A stretch of 64,000 nucleotides of DNA from Nymphaea colorata. Lineage: Eukaryota > Streptophyta > Magnoliopsida > Nymphaeales > Nymphaeaceae. Below are positions 11,383 to 22,734 of this stretch, piece after piece. Under the pieces are notes generated by a model. It searched no databases. It was not told the origin of the DNA and worked only from the letters and a program-made list of their open reading frames with translations. The position numbers were made by a program, and so were the translations under genes. The stretch is taken from contig NC_045148.1 of NCBI RefSeq assembly GCF_008831285.2, forward strand, positions 7,259,001-7,323,000, in the 5' to 3' direction. How positions within the stretch are numbered: position 1 is the first letter of the stretch; each line of letters starts with the position of its first letter.

Positions 11383-13560
11383 CCACTTGACAAGAGGTTG
11401 TCCTTCATCAGTCCCTCTCTTTCTCAATGGAGCGACCAAGATCGAGTCAAGTGATCCATGACGAATATGGCCGATTCAACAATTTAGTTGAAAGAAATCG
11501 TGAATGGACATAAAATATTACAATTTATTTAAAAAAATGGAAAAATGTATTCAAATTAACTAACAATTGAAAAATGCTTAGGAAGCAAAATGATGTTTTG
11601 ATTCTCAAATGTTGTTTTGAGGGACCACCTCAAAAAAGGGTTTCTGAAAACCCTTTCAATGATCTGCATGGGAGGTCTTTTTCATTTAGCACAAACGACG
11701 TTTTGGCCTGACATCATCAACTTTTATTAAAATTCAAGTGTTATTCAGATTTGTTTTTCTATGCACCTCACATCTTCAACTTCGTTGATGGAATCGATGA
11801 ATCATGTTTCACGCAGCCTGCAAATATTTGTTTGATTGATGAATAAAATGCATATATAGACTCAGTGTATAGTGGCTTCAAAAGTGATAAACGTCACCAT
11901 GGTAATTTTCATCTTATTTTCATTTCTTTTCCTTTTAACTAATGATAATATTAATAATAATAACTGACAGATACTGAAAGTCTCTCATATTTTTGAAAAC
12001 CATAATGTAAAACTCAATTTTTGTCTATAAAAAAAACAAGTTTCAAAAAGTGAATCCTGTTTTTGAAGGTCGTCTGAACGCATAAACCAGGTTTTCACAA
12101 CTCATTATAGAAATTGATTTCCACAAAACCAAGTTTTTAGAAAAGCCATTTGATTTTAAGTGTCATCCAAACACTGTGGACATTCTCGGGTGGTGATTCC
12201 TTCGATCAAAAGGAGGTAATCTTCTTTTTCACAATTTTCAATTGTCGGTCAGCCGTGTTCAATTATTTCTTGTAGAAAACTGTGAAACTCTTGAATTCTT
12301 ATTCCTTCGTACATTCACATTCGTTTCCTACTTCTTGCATCACCTAACCACAATTAAATATGAGACATGAGAAACAACTGTTTTCCCTTTATTTTTTATG
12401 TTTTCTTTTGTTAAATAATAAATTTAAAAAATATAAAAATTTTCAAAAAGTTGGTAGGACAACCTCATTGACGGCCGTATCCTTACCTCTCAAAGATGAA
12501 AGCAACCTTCATTAAAACTAGATTTTGTTCATTAATGAGTTGAATTATAGTTTTAAAATTTTAGTTGAAGCCAAATTATAATTTTTCAAAATTTTTGTAT
12601 AAATGAAAATTTTGTAAAATTACACACACATATATATAAATATATACCCACACATAAGGCATGCAAGTGCCTACGTTAAGGAAAGCCATTTTCTTTTTCC
12701 TTTTTCTGGTGGGGGCATGGGCCTTCCTGCCCCAACTTTGTTCATGGTGGTCAGTAGAAAAAGTAATATATATATATAAGTGCCTACGTTAAGGAAGAGA
12801 CAAGAACTACGTTAAGGAAGAGACAAGAACCACTATCGCCATAGTGGTTGAGAAGAGAGAGAGAGAGACGGAAAAAACGACGCAAGACTGCAACCTTGCA
12901 TCATCAAACGGGGTTTCTGAAACGGTGTATTTAAATCCTCGGATTTAAGATATGCCCCATATCCTTACGGAAACTCTTAGCATGTTATATGGAAGATTAT
13001 CGACATTGGCCTCAGATTTTCACGCATGCAAGCTAACATTATTATAGTCTTCACAAACCGCAATCCCTTCTAAACGTTTGAAGGATTTGGAATTGTTTAA
13101 ACATGAAGTCTTCAAGTCTGGACGAATATCTTACATGCATACAGATTTTTCATTATGCAAAGTCTTTCTGTTCTTGTTTGCAGGTTCTTTCCACACACAC
13201 TAAACATGATAATTTTGAGGCGCGTCCTTAATTCCATTGTTTCAGTAGATGGTGACATCCAACTGATCCTTTCTTTTTCTGATTTTACAGTAAATTCATC
13301 TTTAAAACAGTTTGCAATATTTTTCAATTGTTATTTATATCATAAGTGAGCGTCTACTTTCTAGTATATAATTACCATGACGTTGGGCTTTCATATGTAT
13401 GTTATTGTCGCCAAATCAGCGCTGTTCGATCTTCGCTTGCTGGTTACAAACGACTTTTGTGTGGAAGGTTGGAAAAGTTGATCAGATAGGAAGAGAAAAA
13501 ACCCTCAACACAAATCAATATTTGTCTATACCATCGCGATAGCTCCATTTTTCTACCAAC

Positions 13561-13597
<37 letters not shown>

Positions 13598-13610
13598 TTA
13601 ATGGTTTCCT
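11383..13610. promoter_or_regulatory. F/A divergent intergenic region
   Basis: No gene is recognised. The stretch aligns by eye with 44915-46530 between G and C over most of its length, so both descend from one ancestral bidirectional promoter region. It holds a TA-rich patch near 12630, a GA tract at 12857-12869 and another at 13564-13594. It should contain the promoter of A and the relict promoter of F. Confidence 0.6.
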
Positions 13611-13616
13611 ATATAA
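13611..13616 (+). promoter_or_regulatory. TATA box of gene A
   Basis: CTATATAAC context, 105-110 nt upstream of the chosen ATG. A start site 25-35 nt downstream would fall near 13640-13650 and give a 5' UTR of about 75 nt, almost all GA repeat. Gene B has the degraded equivalent ctatatctc at about 28598. The segment is missing altogether in pseudogene C. Confidence 0.6.
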
Positions 13617-13653
13617 CCTGCTCGACGTTTAACCATCCCACCTATTTTCACAA

Positions 13654-13656
<3 letters not shown>

Positions 13657-13720
<64 letters not shown>
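13657..13720 (+). repeat. (GA)32 microsatellite abutting the start codon of gene A
   Basis: An uninterrupted GA run ends directly at the ATG of gene A, and the coding sequence continues GA-rich (atggaagaggagagg). It would be transcribed as the 5' leader. Equivalent shorter or mixed tracts precede B (28652-28680) and C (46542-46605, CA then GA). Confidence 0.95.
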
Positions 13721-13725
<5 letters not shown>

Positions 13726-15022
13726 AGAGGAGAGGCTGGTGCAAGGTCAAGTAGAAATATTCCGACAACTCTTTGCATTCGCAGACTCGATGGTACTCAA
13801 GTGTGCAGTCGAGCTTGGGATCGCAGACATAATCCACCGGAACGGCCGCCCCATGACCTTGCACCAGATAGCAGCTGAGCTGCCGGCAACCTCACCGGAC
13901 ATCGGCTGCCTCTTCCGCATCATGAGGCTGCTGGTCAGGAAACATATCTTCGTGCAGCACGATCCGCCCGCTGGTGATGGAATTAACGCCCAGCCCGAGT
14001 TCGGTCTAACGCCAGCCTCGAGGTGGTTGGTCAAGGATGGTGAGCTCAGTCTGGTTCCTATGGTCCTCTGGGAAAACCATCCTTCTGCTTTGGCTCCATG
14101 GCACTGCCTCAGCAAGTGCGTGCAAGAGGGAGGTGTAGCCTTCGATATGGCTCATGGAGTAGATATTTGGGGATATGGAGCTGTCAACCCTGAATGTAAC
14201 CAGCTAGTCAACTCTGCTATGGCTTGTACGAGCAAAATCATAGTGAAGGTAGTCATGGCTAAGTATGAGCATGGGTTCAGTAGGCTTGGCTCGCTTGTCG
14301 ATGTCGGTGGCGGCACCGGAGCAGCCATTGCAGAGATAGTGAAGGCCTGCCCACACTTGAAAGGTATCAACCTGGACCTCCCCCATGTTGTTGCTACCGC
14401 ACCAGAGTACCAGGGGATCACTCATGTGGCCGGCGACATGTTTATGGAGATTCCCAAGGCTGATGCCGTCTTCATGAAGGTCTGTGTTTTCATGGTTTTC
14501 TTTTTCCTTTTTTTTTTTTCATTTGGTTGATGGTGAACATCGAGTCAAGTAGTTATCTTGGCTTCGATAAAGTTAGTTTTTAAAAATAAATAAAATTTGT
14601 TAATAGAAAATATATTTTTAAAATAAATACAGTACTGAACCGAATCGAATTCTATCAAGTCGACTCAAACCGGCTCAATATGTTATCGGGTTGACTCAAA
14701 TCGGTTTTTTTGAGTCTCAACTCGAGTCCTATCAAGTATTCCACCGGAACGGGCTCAATATGTTATCGGGTCGACTCAAACCGGGAGTCCTATCAGGTAT
14801 TCCACCCGATGCTCAGCAATATAGTAGCAATGCTCAGCAATATAGAAGATTCTTAAAATATTGTGCCAAAAGATTTGTGAATTGCATATTTTTCTTACAT
14901 GCTTAAGTGAACATGACTGTGTAAGGTCTTTCGCAATTTTGTCACGTACGATCAGCCTTAGCGGGGAAATATTACACTTTTTTATGGGGAAAGCTGTTAA
15001 ACTGAGAAAAGTAGGTGCGGAA

Positions 15023-15115
<93 letters not shown>

Positions 15116-15850
15116 TCAGCGCCAGTAGATTCAATCTCTCCATACTATTTCCATGGTGCCACTCGTTCATGTTTTCATTTATGTTGAATTTTTTTTCCTT
15201 TGTTTTCATTTTTTTAACTTTTGATTTTCAAATAAATGTAAATGTTTAAGAATGTATTGTTTCGGTTAACCATTAACCGTTCCAAAACTGACCCTAGTCG
15301 GCCAAGTCACAGAATTCTAGTGCATGCGCTGATTCATTTTCTTACGTTCATGAACTGTTGAGTTTGATTCTGACAGCCAATCTTGGCATCATTCGCAATA
15401 CCTACGCACTTCATTTGCGCAATTATTAATTATCCCGTAAGATTCATGAATATTGAACCAATCTTGGCATCATTCGCACTACTCTCTATTTGTACAATTA
15501 ATAATTGTAGGGCATGTGCTGATTCAGTATCTTATTCTATGAATGTTCATGACGTTTGAACCAATCTTGACAGTATTCACACTACTCTTGCTATTTGGAC
15601 ACTTATTAATTGTGGTTCATGAGTGATTAGGTATCCTAGGAGCGTTTCATGAAGTTCCAATCAATCTTGGCATCATTCATACTATTCTCTCTATTTGTAC
15701 AATTATTAAATGTTTATTGAGCATCAAATAAAGGAGACCAATGAAATTTTCTAGTTTCTTGGATTGGTTTGGAACCTAAATCACGTGGCTATGGGTACAG
15801 ATACAAACGTGTGGATTCTGGCATAAGAAGTTTAGAATATGTAAACGGGT

Positions 15851-15889
<39 letters not shown>

Positions 15890-16997
15890 AAATATCACAA
15901 AAAATTGAAATGAAAGCAACATTTAAAGAAATAAATATAAATAAAATTATTACATGTTAATGAACAATAACTTCAAAAAAGAAATGAAAATTAAGTTAAA
16001 AAAATAAATTAAGTAAAATTAAGTAGTTTGAATAATTTTCCATTAAAAAAATACCCAAATGTGTCCAAGTACCCACTTTGGGTATGGTTATGGTGACACA
16101 TGTATGGGACCTTAGAAGTACCAATGTGACTTACATTGGAACGATTAGGATAGAAATATATATAAATATGCATGCGGTGTCCAATGGGCCTTTTGGTTCT
16201 TTCAGTTGGATCTTGATCATTTTTCAAGAACCCAACCACTTAATATAATTAAACTGCTAAAAATTATAGGTTTGAAAAAGAAAACCTGCTGGATACAGTG
16301 GACTTCATTACATGATCAACCTAAGCAATCACTTTTTTTGTTGTTTCTTGATGCCCATGTAAAACCTGACTAATTCGGACCATGCCACAAGTTCATTTTG
16401 AACCGCTTTCTAGATAGCAGGTGAAGATGCTTTGTTCATCATGTTTAGCTCTTCCAGAATGGTATAACCAATGGTAATAATCCGAACAAGATAGAAATAT
16501 TACATTATGTAATTAAGTTATTGACCTCCTCTAGCCTAAGAATGCACTAATTTGAAGCTGTTGATCTAGATAACTATGCATTTGCTTGCAAAATTGATTC
16601 CTCAAAAGGTACCATTATGGGAAATTGAATACCCAAAACCATATATTTCTAGTAGTACTCATCATTTTTTCCTTCTAATTTCTGTGTGATGTAGTGGCTA
16701 TTGCATGATTGGAGTGACGAGCACTGCATAAAGATATTGAAGCAATGCAAGAAAGCAATTCCACATGAATATGGGAAGGTCATAATACTGGATGCTGTGC
16801 TGCAGTCCAATGTCAAAGAAGATGCATGGGAAGATACTAGAATGGTGTTTGATGTGACAATGATTGCACACACTTCGGGAGGGAAGGAGAGGACAGAAGT
16901 GGAGTGGAGGAAGCTGCTCAAGGATGGAGGGTTCAACCGTTGCAACATCATCTCCCTCCCTACTGTTGCATCACTAATTGAAGCTTTTCCCAATTGA
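13721..16997 (+). CDS. O-methyltransferase A (class II, COMT-type), two exons
   Basis: Transfers a methyl group from S-adenosylmethionine to a hydroxyl of a small acceptor, probably phenolic or alkaloid; the substrate cannot be read from sequence. Exon 1 is 13721-14479 (253 codons) and exon 2 is 16695-16997, giving 353 aa, normal for the family. Residues 10-60 form the dimerisation winged helix (FAFADSMVLKCAVELGIADI). The SAM motif LVDVGGGTG is at 192-200. The catalytic His is H257 in WLLHDWSDEH, with acids D286 (IILDAVLQ) and E321 (RTEVEW). The start was chosen from B, C, E and a TATA at 13611; an in-frame ATG at 13601 would add 40 Arg/Glu-rich residues but lies upstream of the predicted transcript start. 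The acceptor is ...gatgtag. The donor is GTCTGT, weaker than GTGAGT in every paralogue, so splicing may be poor. It is divergent from broken F. Confidence 0.87.
15025..15112. repeat. (TA)23 followed by (GA)21 in intron A
   Basis: A compound microsatellite in the intron of A. The same compound tract marks the start of the H intron at 62536. In B it is reduced to a short TA run near 30172-30187. Confidence 0.95.
15318..15715 (+). repeat. about 100-bp degenerate tandem repeat in intron A (four units)
   Basis: The unit contains gtgctgattca, gttcatgaagtttgaacc, caatcttggcatcattc and atttgtacaattattaa in that order. Four diverged units lie in the intron of A. Related arrays are at about 47890-48260 (C) and 63040-63455 (H), while B keeps a single fused unit at about 30425-30485. 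Confidence 0.82.
16009..16250. other. conserved intron block
   Basis: A block with tgtccaagtacccactttg and a downstream gtgtccaatgggccttttgg is found at the matching place in intron A, at 63770-63940 in H and partly at 30640-30740 in B. It may be an old transposable element end. It has no credible coding capacity. Confidence 0.4.
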
Positions 16998-17544
16998 ATG
17001 CTAAAAACATGAGCATGCCATAGGACTTGTGAACAATGTGAATGTTAGTTTTTAAGTTTGCAATTTGAGGGATTTCTTTTTTTTTTTTTTAAGTGGTGCA
17101 TTTCATGAGTTGCTGTCAGCATTGGATCTATATCATTGTGCTGAATAATATGTACTACTGTTAGAACCGTGAAAGGCATCTAAGCAGTTGTAAGGCTTTT
17201 GCACCCAAAGAGGCCTATGATGGTGGTCTTTTCACCAATATAGGTCAAAAGACATAACAATCAGGCAATGTATTCGACTTAGTTGCCTACGTCCACAAAT
17301 TGAAATTTACTCTCTCTATCTTGATAAAATGTCAAGTTGGGAGGCTCACTTTTAGGCTGATGCTTGGTTGCAATTTAAGAATGGAATTCCAGATATACTA
17401 TACAGTTCAAGATACATCTTTTGTTTCCTCAATGGGTTTGCCTTCTGCAGCAGTTTCTAGCTTTTGTTTAATACTCGCAAAATGTGTTTTTTTATCAAAT
17501 ATGGCATGTATATATGGTAGGCATAGGGTCATCATGTTTAGCTG

Positions 17545-18645
17545 AGAATAGTGGTGCTGGAAAACTAGTCTTCTTTCGTTAACATCACTTTGCAAGCCGA
17601 AAACTTGTGGAAGAGTATTCACCTCGGTTCAAAGTAGGGATGTTCATGAGCCAAGCTCGAGCCAAGCTTGTCCAGCTCTAGCTCAGCTCAAGTCTCCATA
17701 ACCACAGAGCGAGCTCAAGTTGACTACTAGAGCTTCACTTGGCTCAAGCTAACCAGCTTGAGCTCGACTCAGCTAAGGATGAGCCCAGTTTTTGCTGGAG
17801 CTTAGCTGCACCATTTACTAAAAACTGGATTTGAACCATTTTTTACTTATACTAACCATGAGTTCAAATGAGTTCAACTGAGTCAACCTTGCCTAGCTCG
17901 AGCTCCACTCACTTATTTCATCAAATTTATTTCTCGATTCAAACTGGACTCGCAAGCTCCAGTCGACCTTAGCCTAACAAGTTTGAGTTGAGCCCCAGTT
18001 GGCTTGACTCATTGAACATCCCTAGTTCAAAGTTTGTGATAAGGTTAGCAAGCTGGTCTTGAGTGGGAACAGTAGCGTTCAAAGTATCATTCTGCAATGT
18101 GGCCCTAAATGAAATACACATCAATTTCAATTTGCTTGCTCGTTGGTCAATTAGTTTGACACACCAAAGGCAAGGCACCTGCAGTTGAAGACTCTGAAGT
18201 TGTTAAAGTAGAAAATTAACCATAGGACCTCATAGGCACACAAGGCAAGGGCTCAATATTTGGCTTCTATGCTGGATCAAGCCATAGTTGATTGAATACC
18301 AAGAATAATGAGGGACCTTTATAGTTCCATTGTACCTAGCCCCTTCCCCCTATTGGATGACCTTTTTCTTGACATACAAAGAATGAGAGATTGGCCCAAC
18401 CAGATAGTGAAGCCTCAAGCAAACTGTTTTTGCATCAACCTTCTTAGACAACATCAGTGCAGACACCAACAGAAATTAGTTAATGGTTGTAAATATAGTT
18501 TGTAATAGAAAGTTACCTTTACATAGCATAGAATTTAACTGATAGCGGCCATATGCGTGGCAAATATTATATCCTAGAACCATGCCAGAAGTGAAACCTG
18601 CATACCTGGAAAAAGCTGGGCTTCACAATATGAATAACGGCTGGG
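17545..18645 (-). pseudogene. Copia RNase H remnant in the 3' flank of A
   Basis: Minus-strand frames give HAYGRYQLNSMLCKGNFLL (compare the Copia pattern HxxAxKRILRYxKGT), an AEYxALA-like stretch, NEQANKLKLMCISFR (compare HERTKHIEIDCHFVRE) and TVPTQDQLANLITN (compare VPTQDQLADLFTK). Stops and frame changes are frequent. The same relic follows exon 2 of B (32445-33640) and C (49775-50280, shortened), so it predates the unit duplications. A MITE is inserted within it. Confidence 0.8.
17635..18024. mobile_element. hAT-type MITE, 390 bp, with exact 8-bp target duplication
   Basis: Ends TAGGGATGTTCA ... TGAACATCCCTA are perfect inverted repeats. The interior is rich in gagctcgagc-type words. gttcaaag flanks both sides (17627-17634 and 18025-18032). 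It interrupts the Copia RNase H relic. Copies with the same flanks at 32535-33007 and 49854-50239 show that it was carried along by unit duplication rather than by separate insertions. Confidence 0.9.
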
Positions 18646-18647
18646 TG

Positions 18648-18850
18648 ATGCATTTTGTTTTGGATGAGTGGTTTTTTCCATCGCCCTTAAAAGAGTCCAC
18701 TGTCCCCTTCTGTGCACACCCCCAAAGTTCATAGAGCAAAGCAAGACTTACCATAGTCCAAAGGAATAACACATTGAGACATGTGAGTGACCATCCCAAG
18801 TCCCTTTATAAGGTGGACCACCTTGCCGCCCAATGTGCATTTACTAACAC
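18648..18850 (-). repeat. tRNA-derived SINE-like element (family 1), 3' flank of A
   Basis: On the minus strand, TGCCACC/GGCAAGGTGGTCCACC-like A-box sequence is followed by a B-box region. The body ends near the complement of cgcccttaaaagag and a T-run (A-tail on minus). This copy has lost 13 bp containing the B box by recombination between two cccaag words. B and C copies keep ttgaact/ttcaacc there. Confidence 0.6.
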
Positions 18851-19900
18851 ACTTTCTTAACTACGAATTGCAAGTTTGACCGTGTAAGAATAAGGTATTG
18901 GGGAGTTCCAACTAGATACCATCATGGAGTTGGATCAGGTAATATGTTCTCATCATTTTTAGACAGTTTGATAGAAGTGGCCATCAGGTCTAAAAAACGT
19001 TTGGCATCCAGCAGATCAGCTTTGCATAGTAACTCAATCATGTATCTTTGTTGCTATGGAAATGGAACAATGCCTTGATACCAAGGAAATAACATATGGG
19101 GCTTACATCATTGGTAGCAAACTCTTCATTGAGTTTGTGTTAAATAGATTCAACGTATAATATGAATTTGTTTGAGAACCATGGTTAATTTTTTTGAGTG
19201 TCATGGATCTACAATTTATATTTCATTACTTTTCGAGTCAAATTGATGAATTTATAGATACTTTTCTGCATTGGAGTGATTTACTAGTGTGATCCAAAAA
19301 TAGATATGCTCCAAATGCTTTATAATATTGGATTGTGGTTCAGGTTTAGACCAAATTCATGCATGGGACATGAGTCCCATGTCATAACCAAAAGTATCCT
19401 CCTACATGAGCTTTCATGCAATTGAAGAGTGATTTTAAGTGTTTTTGCAAATAGTCTAGGAAGTTGACTGACTTTAGGATTTATACATAGATAAATGCTT
19501 AAGTAATATGGACAGCTCAATCCACTAAGGAACATGAATGGTTCCTGAGGGGGTTGGAGTAACGACTTGGGATGAGGGCTGGTAGACGACCAGTCTGCAT
19601 TTCAAGTGTCAAGGGTGCCACCTCCTATGCTACAAAAGGGAGGGTCACTAATGCACAAGTTGAAGCACATTATAAGGGAGGGGACACTCCAAAGCACTGA
19701 AAGCAGACCCTGTACCCTAAGATATAGTTTGGCGGCATGTGGTGGTAGAGCCAGAAATTTAAGCTCTAATTATACTTTAAACTTGAAGGGCATTCATATA
19801 TAAATCATGAAGATGACGAAGGTCCCAATACGTGAATAAAGTAATTTATGTTGACTGGTATGGGCAATCAATCACATCAGCCCACATTTGTTTCTAGCAT

Positions 19901-20050
19901 TGGCAGTAAGGATACTTTGTGAGTGTCTTATGAATCTGCCTCAAAGATTGAAGTAGGTTCATGAAGCAATATTTCTAGTGTTCGATGAATCTACCTGCAT
20001 ATGTGGGCTCTATGTATTCATGAGACATTCACAAAGTGTCTCAACTGCCA
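19901..20050. repeat. foldback hairpin element, 3' flank of A
   Basis: The left arm starting ggcagtaaggatactttgtg pairs with the right arm cacaaagtgtctcaactgcc over about 35 bp. The central part is also partly self-complementary, giving an imperfect hairpin of about 150 bp. Related hairpins occur at 34586-34700 (B) and 51341-51492 (C). This is a MITE or small-RNA-like foldback. No coding potential. Confidence 0.75.
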
Positions 20051-20529
20051 AAAGACACTTAAGGTGACAAGAGGTTGGGTGGAATTTTTGACTCTCTACA
20101 AGGCAGTAGGTCTTCCCCTTGCTTCCCAAAGGCATAGGAACTAGCACTATAGATTTTCACTTGAATTTAAATTTTATTAAATGAAGCAAAAGATAGTCAA
20201 CAAATTAAGATATAATTCAAATTTACTCAATAGACATACCTAGTGCCCTTTCTTGATATTTTGTTGTTCTTCTTGATGTTTGTAGCATTTGCATGTTAGC
20301 TTTGATTTCATATGATAGATTGTCTACGTTCTGCAAGCTGAAGTTGAGTTCTACTCAGTTTTTTATGGTTAGGTATGTTAGTTTTTTATGCTTAGGTATA
20401 ATTTTTGGCATGAAATTTTGGATTAACTACAGCGTGCAAAAAAACCCCGAGTTTGAACATACAGCCTGGAGATTGCTTTGCTTGGAATTTCAATCCCTCA
20501 AATGAAACTAGGAAAAAAAAGCCAGATAT

Positions 20530-21820
20530 GAAGCTTGTTACGTTGATTATGGTATTATATGTATATTGTCATATGTATTTACTCTTAGTCACTTAGTCTG
20601 TTATATAGTATTGGGACACCTCATACTTGTTATATGTATACTTTAGTATGGTTATGTTTTTCTTTAAGTAGAAATGGATTAAAGGATTTACATTCCTTCC
20701 TTTAGAGATAAGATCTCTAGTTATTTTTTTGGTGTTTTGTATTAGATTACAATTAATGAGTAAAACTTTTCTATTGATTTTGCATATTCAATGAAGTAAG
20801 CAATTAAATTTTGATTGTTTAACTTGATTATGCTTGTTATATTACTACTCCCCATATTTCAAATATTAGTAATATTTAATTAAAATAGCTTGACATATTA
20901 ACCTAACTAAAAAAAATAAAAAAAAATGGTCGCCTTTCTTGCCTAGGCCTGCCAGCCAGGTCGCCTTTGACAATATATGCTCTCACAAAGGACAATGGAA
21001 CTCTCGGGTCTGCCAAACACAAGGACTTCTCATAATTGTCATGAAAGAAAATATTGTGCGTTTGCTCAACATTTTCTTGTTTCGGAGCAGAAGAATGTTG
21101 GCCATCACATTCTCAGTACCCACGCCATAAGGGCAAGTGCAAAATTACTATAAAATACAGCTTCATACCTGCAAAAGTGACAAAAATGCAAACTGCAATG
21201 TGTGAAGAAAAAAAGTTCTAAACAACTACAAGAATGGTAGAGCATAAGCATAAAAGATAAATACCCTATTGCCAGAAGTAGGAAGGAAGGAGTAAAACCA
21301 AGAAAGACAGAAGAAAGGCAAGCTAGCAACCGATTTGGCAAAACTGTGGGAAGTGCCAATGATAGCCCTGTCGATAAGCAAGAAAAACTAAACACTTAAG
21401 AACATCTGGAAATAAATAATTTTCTCTCCAGACACATCCATACATCAGAAATGTTTTGATTTTGTTGTAAAACCTTTTGTATAGGAACTTAGTTCATGTT
21501 GTTTTTCGCCCATACGTTTTCCCCATTTTGATGTCAGGTTTCTGAATTTTTCAAATTAGCTTGATCATATAAACAAAAATTAGCTCATATTGCATCTGTT
21601 TCCATTGAATGAAATTGGAATCTACCCACATTACCTTCTCGTGGAAACACAAACTTTTAAAAGGAAGAAGAACTGGGAATGCGACAGAAAAAATAATTAA
21701 CAAGGTAAGTGCTTGTCATCAACAAGTAGATACTATTGGGACACAAACACACACACACACATGTATATATACACATGCATATGTGAGAGAGAGAGAGAGA
21801 GAGAGAGTATATGAATATAC
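20530..21820. other. unit-specific AT-rich stretch, nothing recognised
   Basis: Homology to the other OMT flanks stops near 20530. I see no coding exon here, although the next SWEET exon would be expected on the minus strand in this interval. A hydrophobic minus-strand frame at 21105-21395 does not match the SWEET pattern convincingly. Confidence 0.5.
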
Positions 21821-21982
21821 CATGATGCTCAAAGGGACTGCTGAGACGCTCACTGCAAAGGCAGCACATACCCAACCCATAATTTTCAAACGCTTGGCGC
21901 CCTTTGAGAAGAAGAAAGAGATAAGGAGAATGAAGCCGACGATCCCCACGTTGAGCACCAGCAGTAGCTTGATTGCCTTCTT
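21821..21982 (-). pseudogene. SWEET sugar transporter, single exon fragment
   Basis: A 162-bp minus-strand exon reads KLLLVLNVGIVGFILLISF, FFSKGAKRLKIMGWVCAAF and AVSVSAVPLSIM. This is the fourth/fifth transmembrane region of plant SWEET (MtN3/saliva) bidirectional sugar uniporters, including the conserved PLSIM. It is bounded by an acceptor (aacag) and a donor (gtatat), both where SWEET introns lie. Intact proteins have seven membrane helices in about 230-290 aa. I found no other SWEET exon nearby, so it is most likely a captured or stranded fragment; an exon with very distant partners cannot be excluded. A compound CA/GA microsatellite lies just downstream (21745-21807). Confidence 0.82.
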
Positions 21983-22227
21983 CTGTTACTCCGAATATCA
22001 GATCGAAGTTAGAAACTGCTTACTTAGCTTGGTGCAATACAAAATTTTCTGGCATATATAAACGGGTGTGCATATGTACAGACGACCATGAACATGATGA
22101 TGTATATAGACTCTCTTTTTGGGTGAGCTAAAACGTGAAGATCACTAGGCATACCCTGGCTTTCTATGCTGCATAGATTATGAAAATGATGATGTATATA
22201 GATTATACTCAATAACACATCCGACCG

Positions 22228-22732
22228 TGTTGATCGTTATGGGGAGAAAAGCATTGGATTTGAGAAGCGCACGTAAGATCATTTGGTGGGCCGGCATATG
22301 TCTATGAGGAATTTCAGACATTATGTCTCTCTTAACGTAAATATCCGCTTAAGTGATTGCATTTTGAGATATTACGTTATTTTAGATGGTATGGGGTAAT
22401 TTTGAAATGTATAGATACAAGTACGCAATTACAGACTCTTTGATGGGTGGAATCCGTAATTGCTCTTAATATAAAATGGTAGTGGTCCCTAGGGTCGTAC
22501 AATGGTTGCCTGAAACGTTGGTTTCTAGGGTTTTCCTTTTCCCCATCTGAGAGAGACCTCAAGCGCATCGCAAAGACCCTGGAAGATCCTACCGCGATCT
22601 ACCATCCAGTTCCTCAGATGGATTCAGGTACGTTTCTGCTTCAGTTTAAGGTTTTGTTTAATTAAATGATTTAGCATGATACTGGTTTAGGGCATATCGT
22701 TTGTGTATGCATGAAGGGGAGAAATCCCAACA
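22228..22732 (+). repeat. probable LTR of a second LTR retroelement
   Basis: The right end ...cccaaca is followed two bases later by tggtatcagag (22735-22745), an initiator-Met tRNA primer site. A TATA-like aatataaaat lies at about 22467-22476, and gtttctagggttttcc downstream resembles an LTR R/U5 leader. The left end is uncertain; tgttgatcg at 22228 is only a candidate. No second LTR is seen. Confidence 0.6.
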
Positions 22733-22734
22733 AT

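Noticed and set aside
21105..21395. Second SWEET exon on the minus strand
   Set aside because: Hydrophobic, but I could not match it to the SWEET pattern expected after PLSIM; hydrophobicity alone is not evidence.
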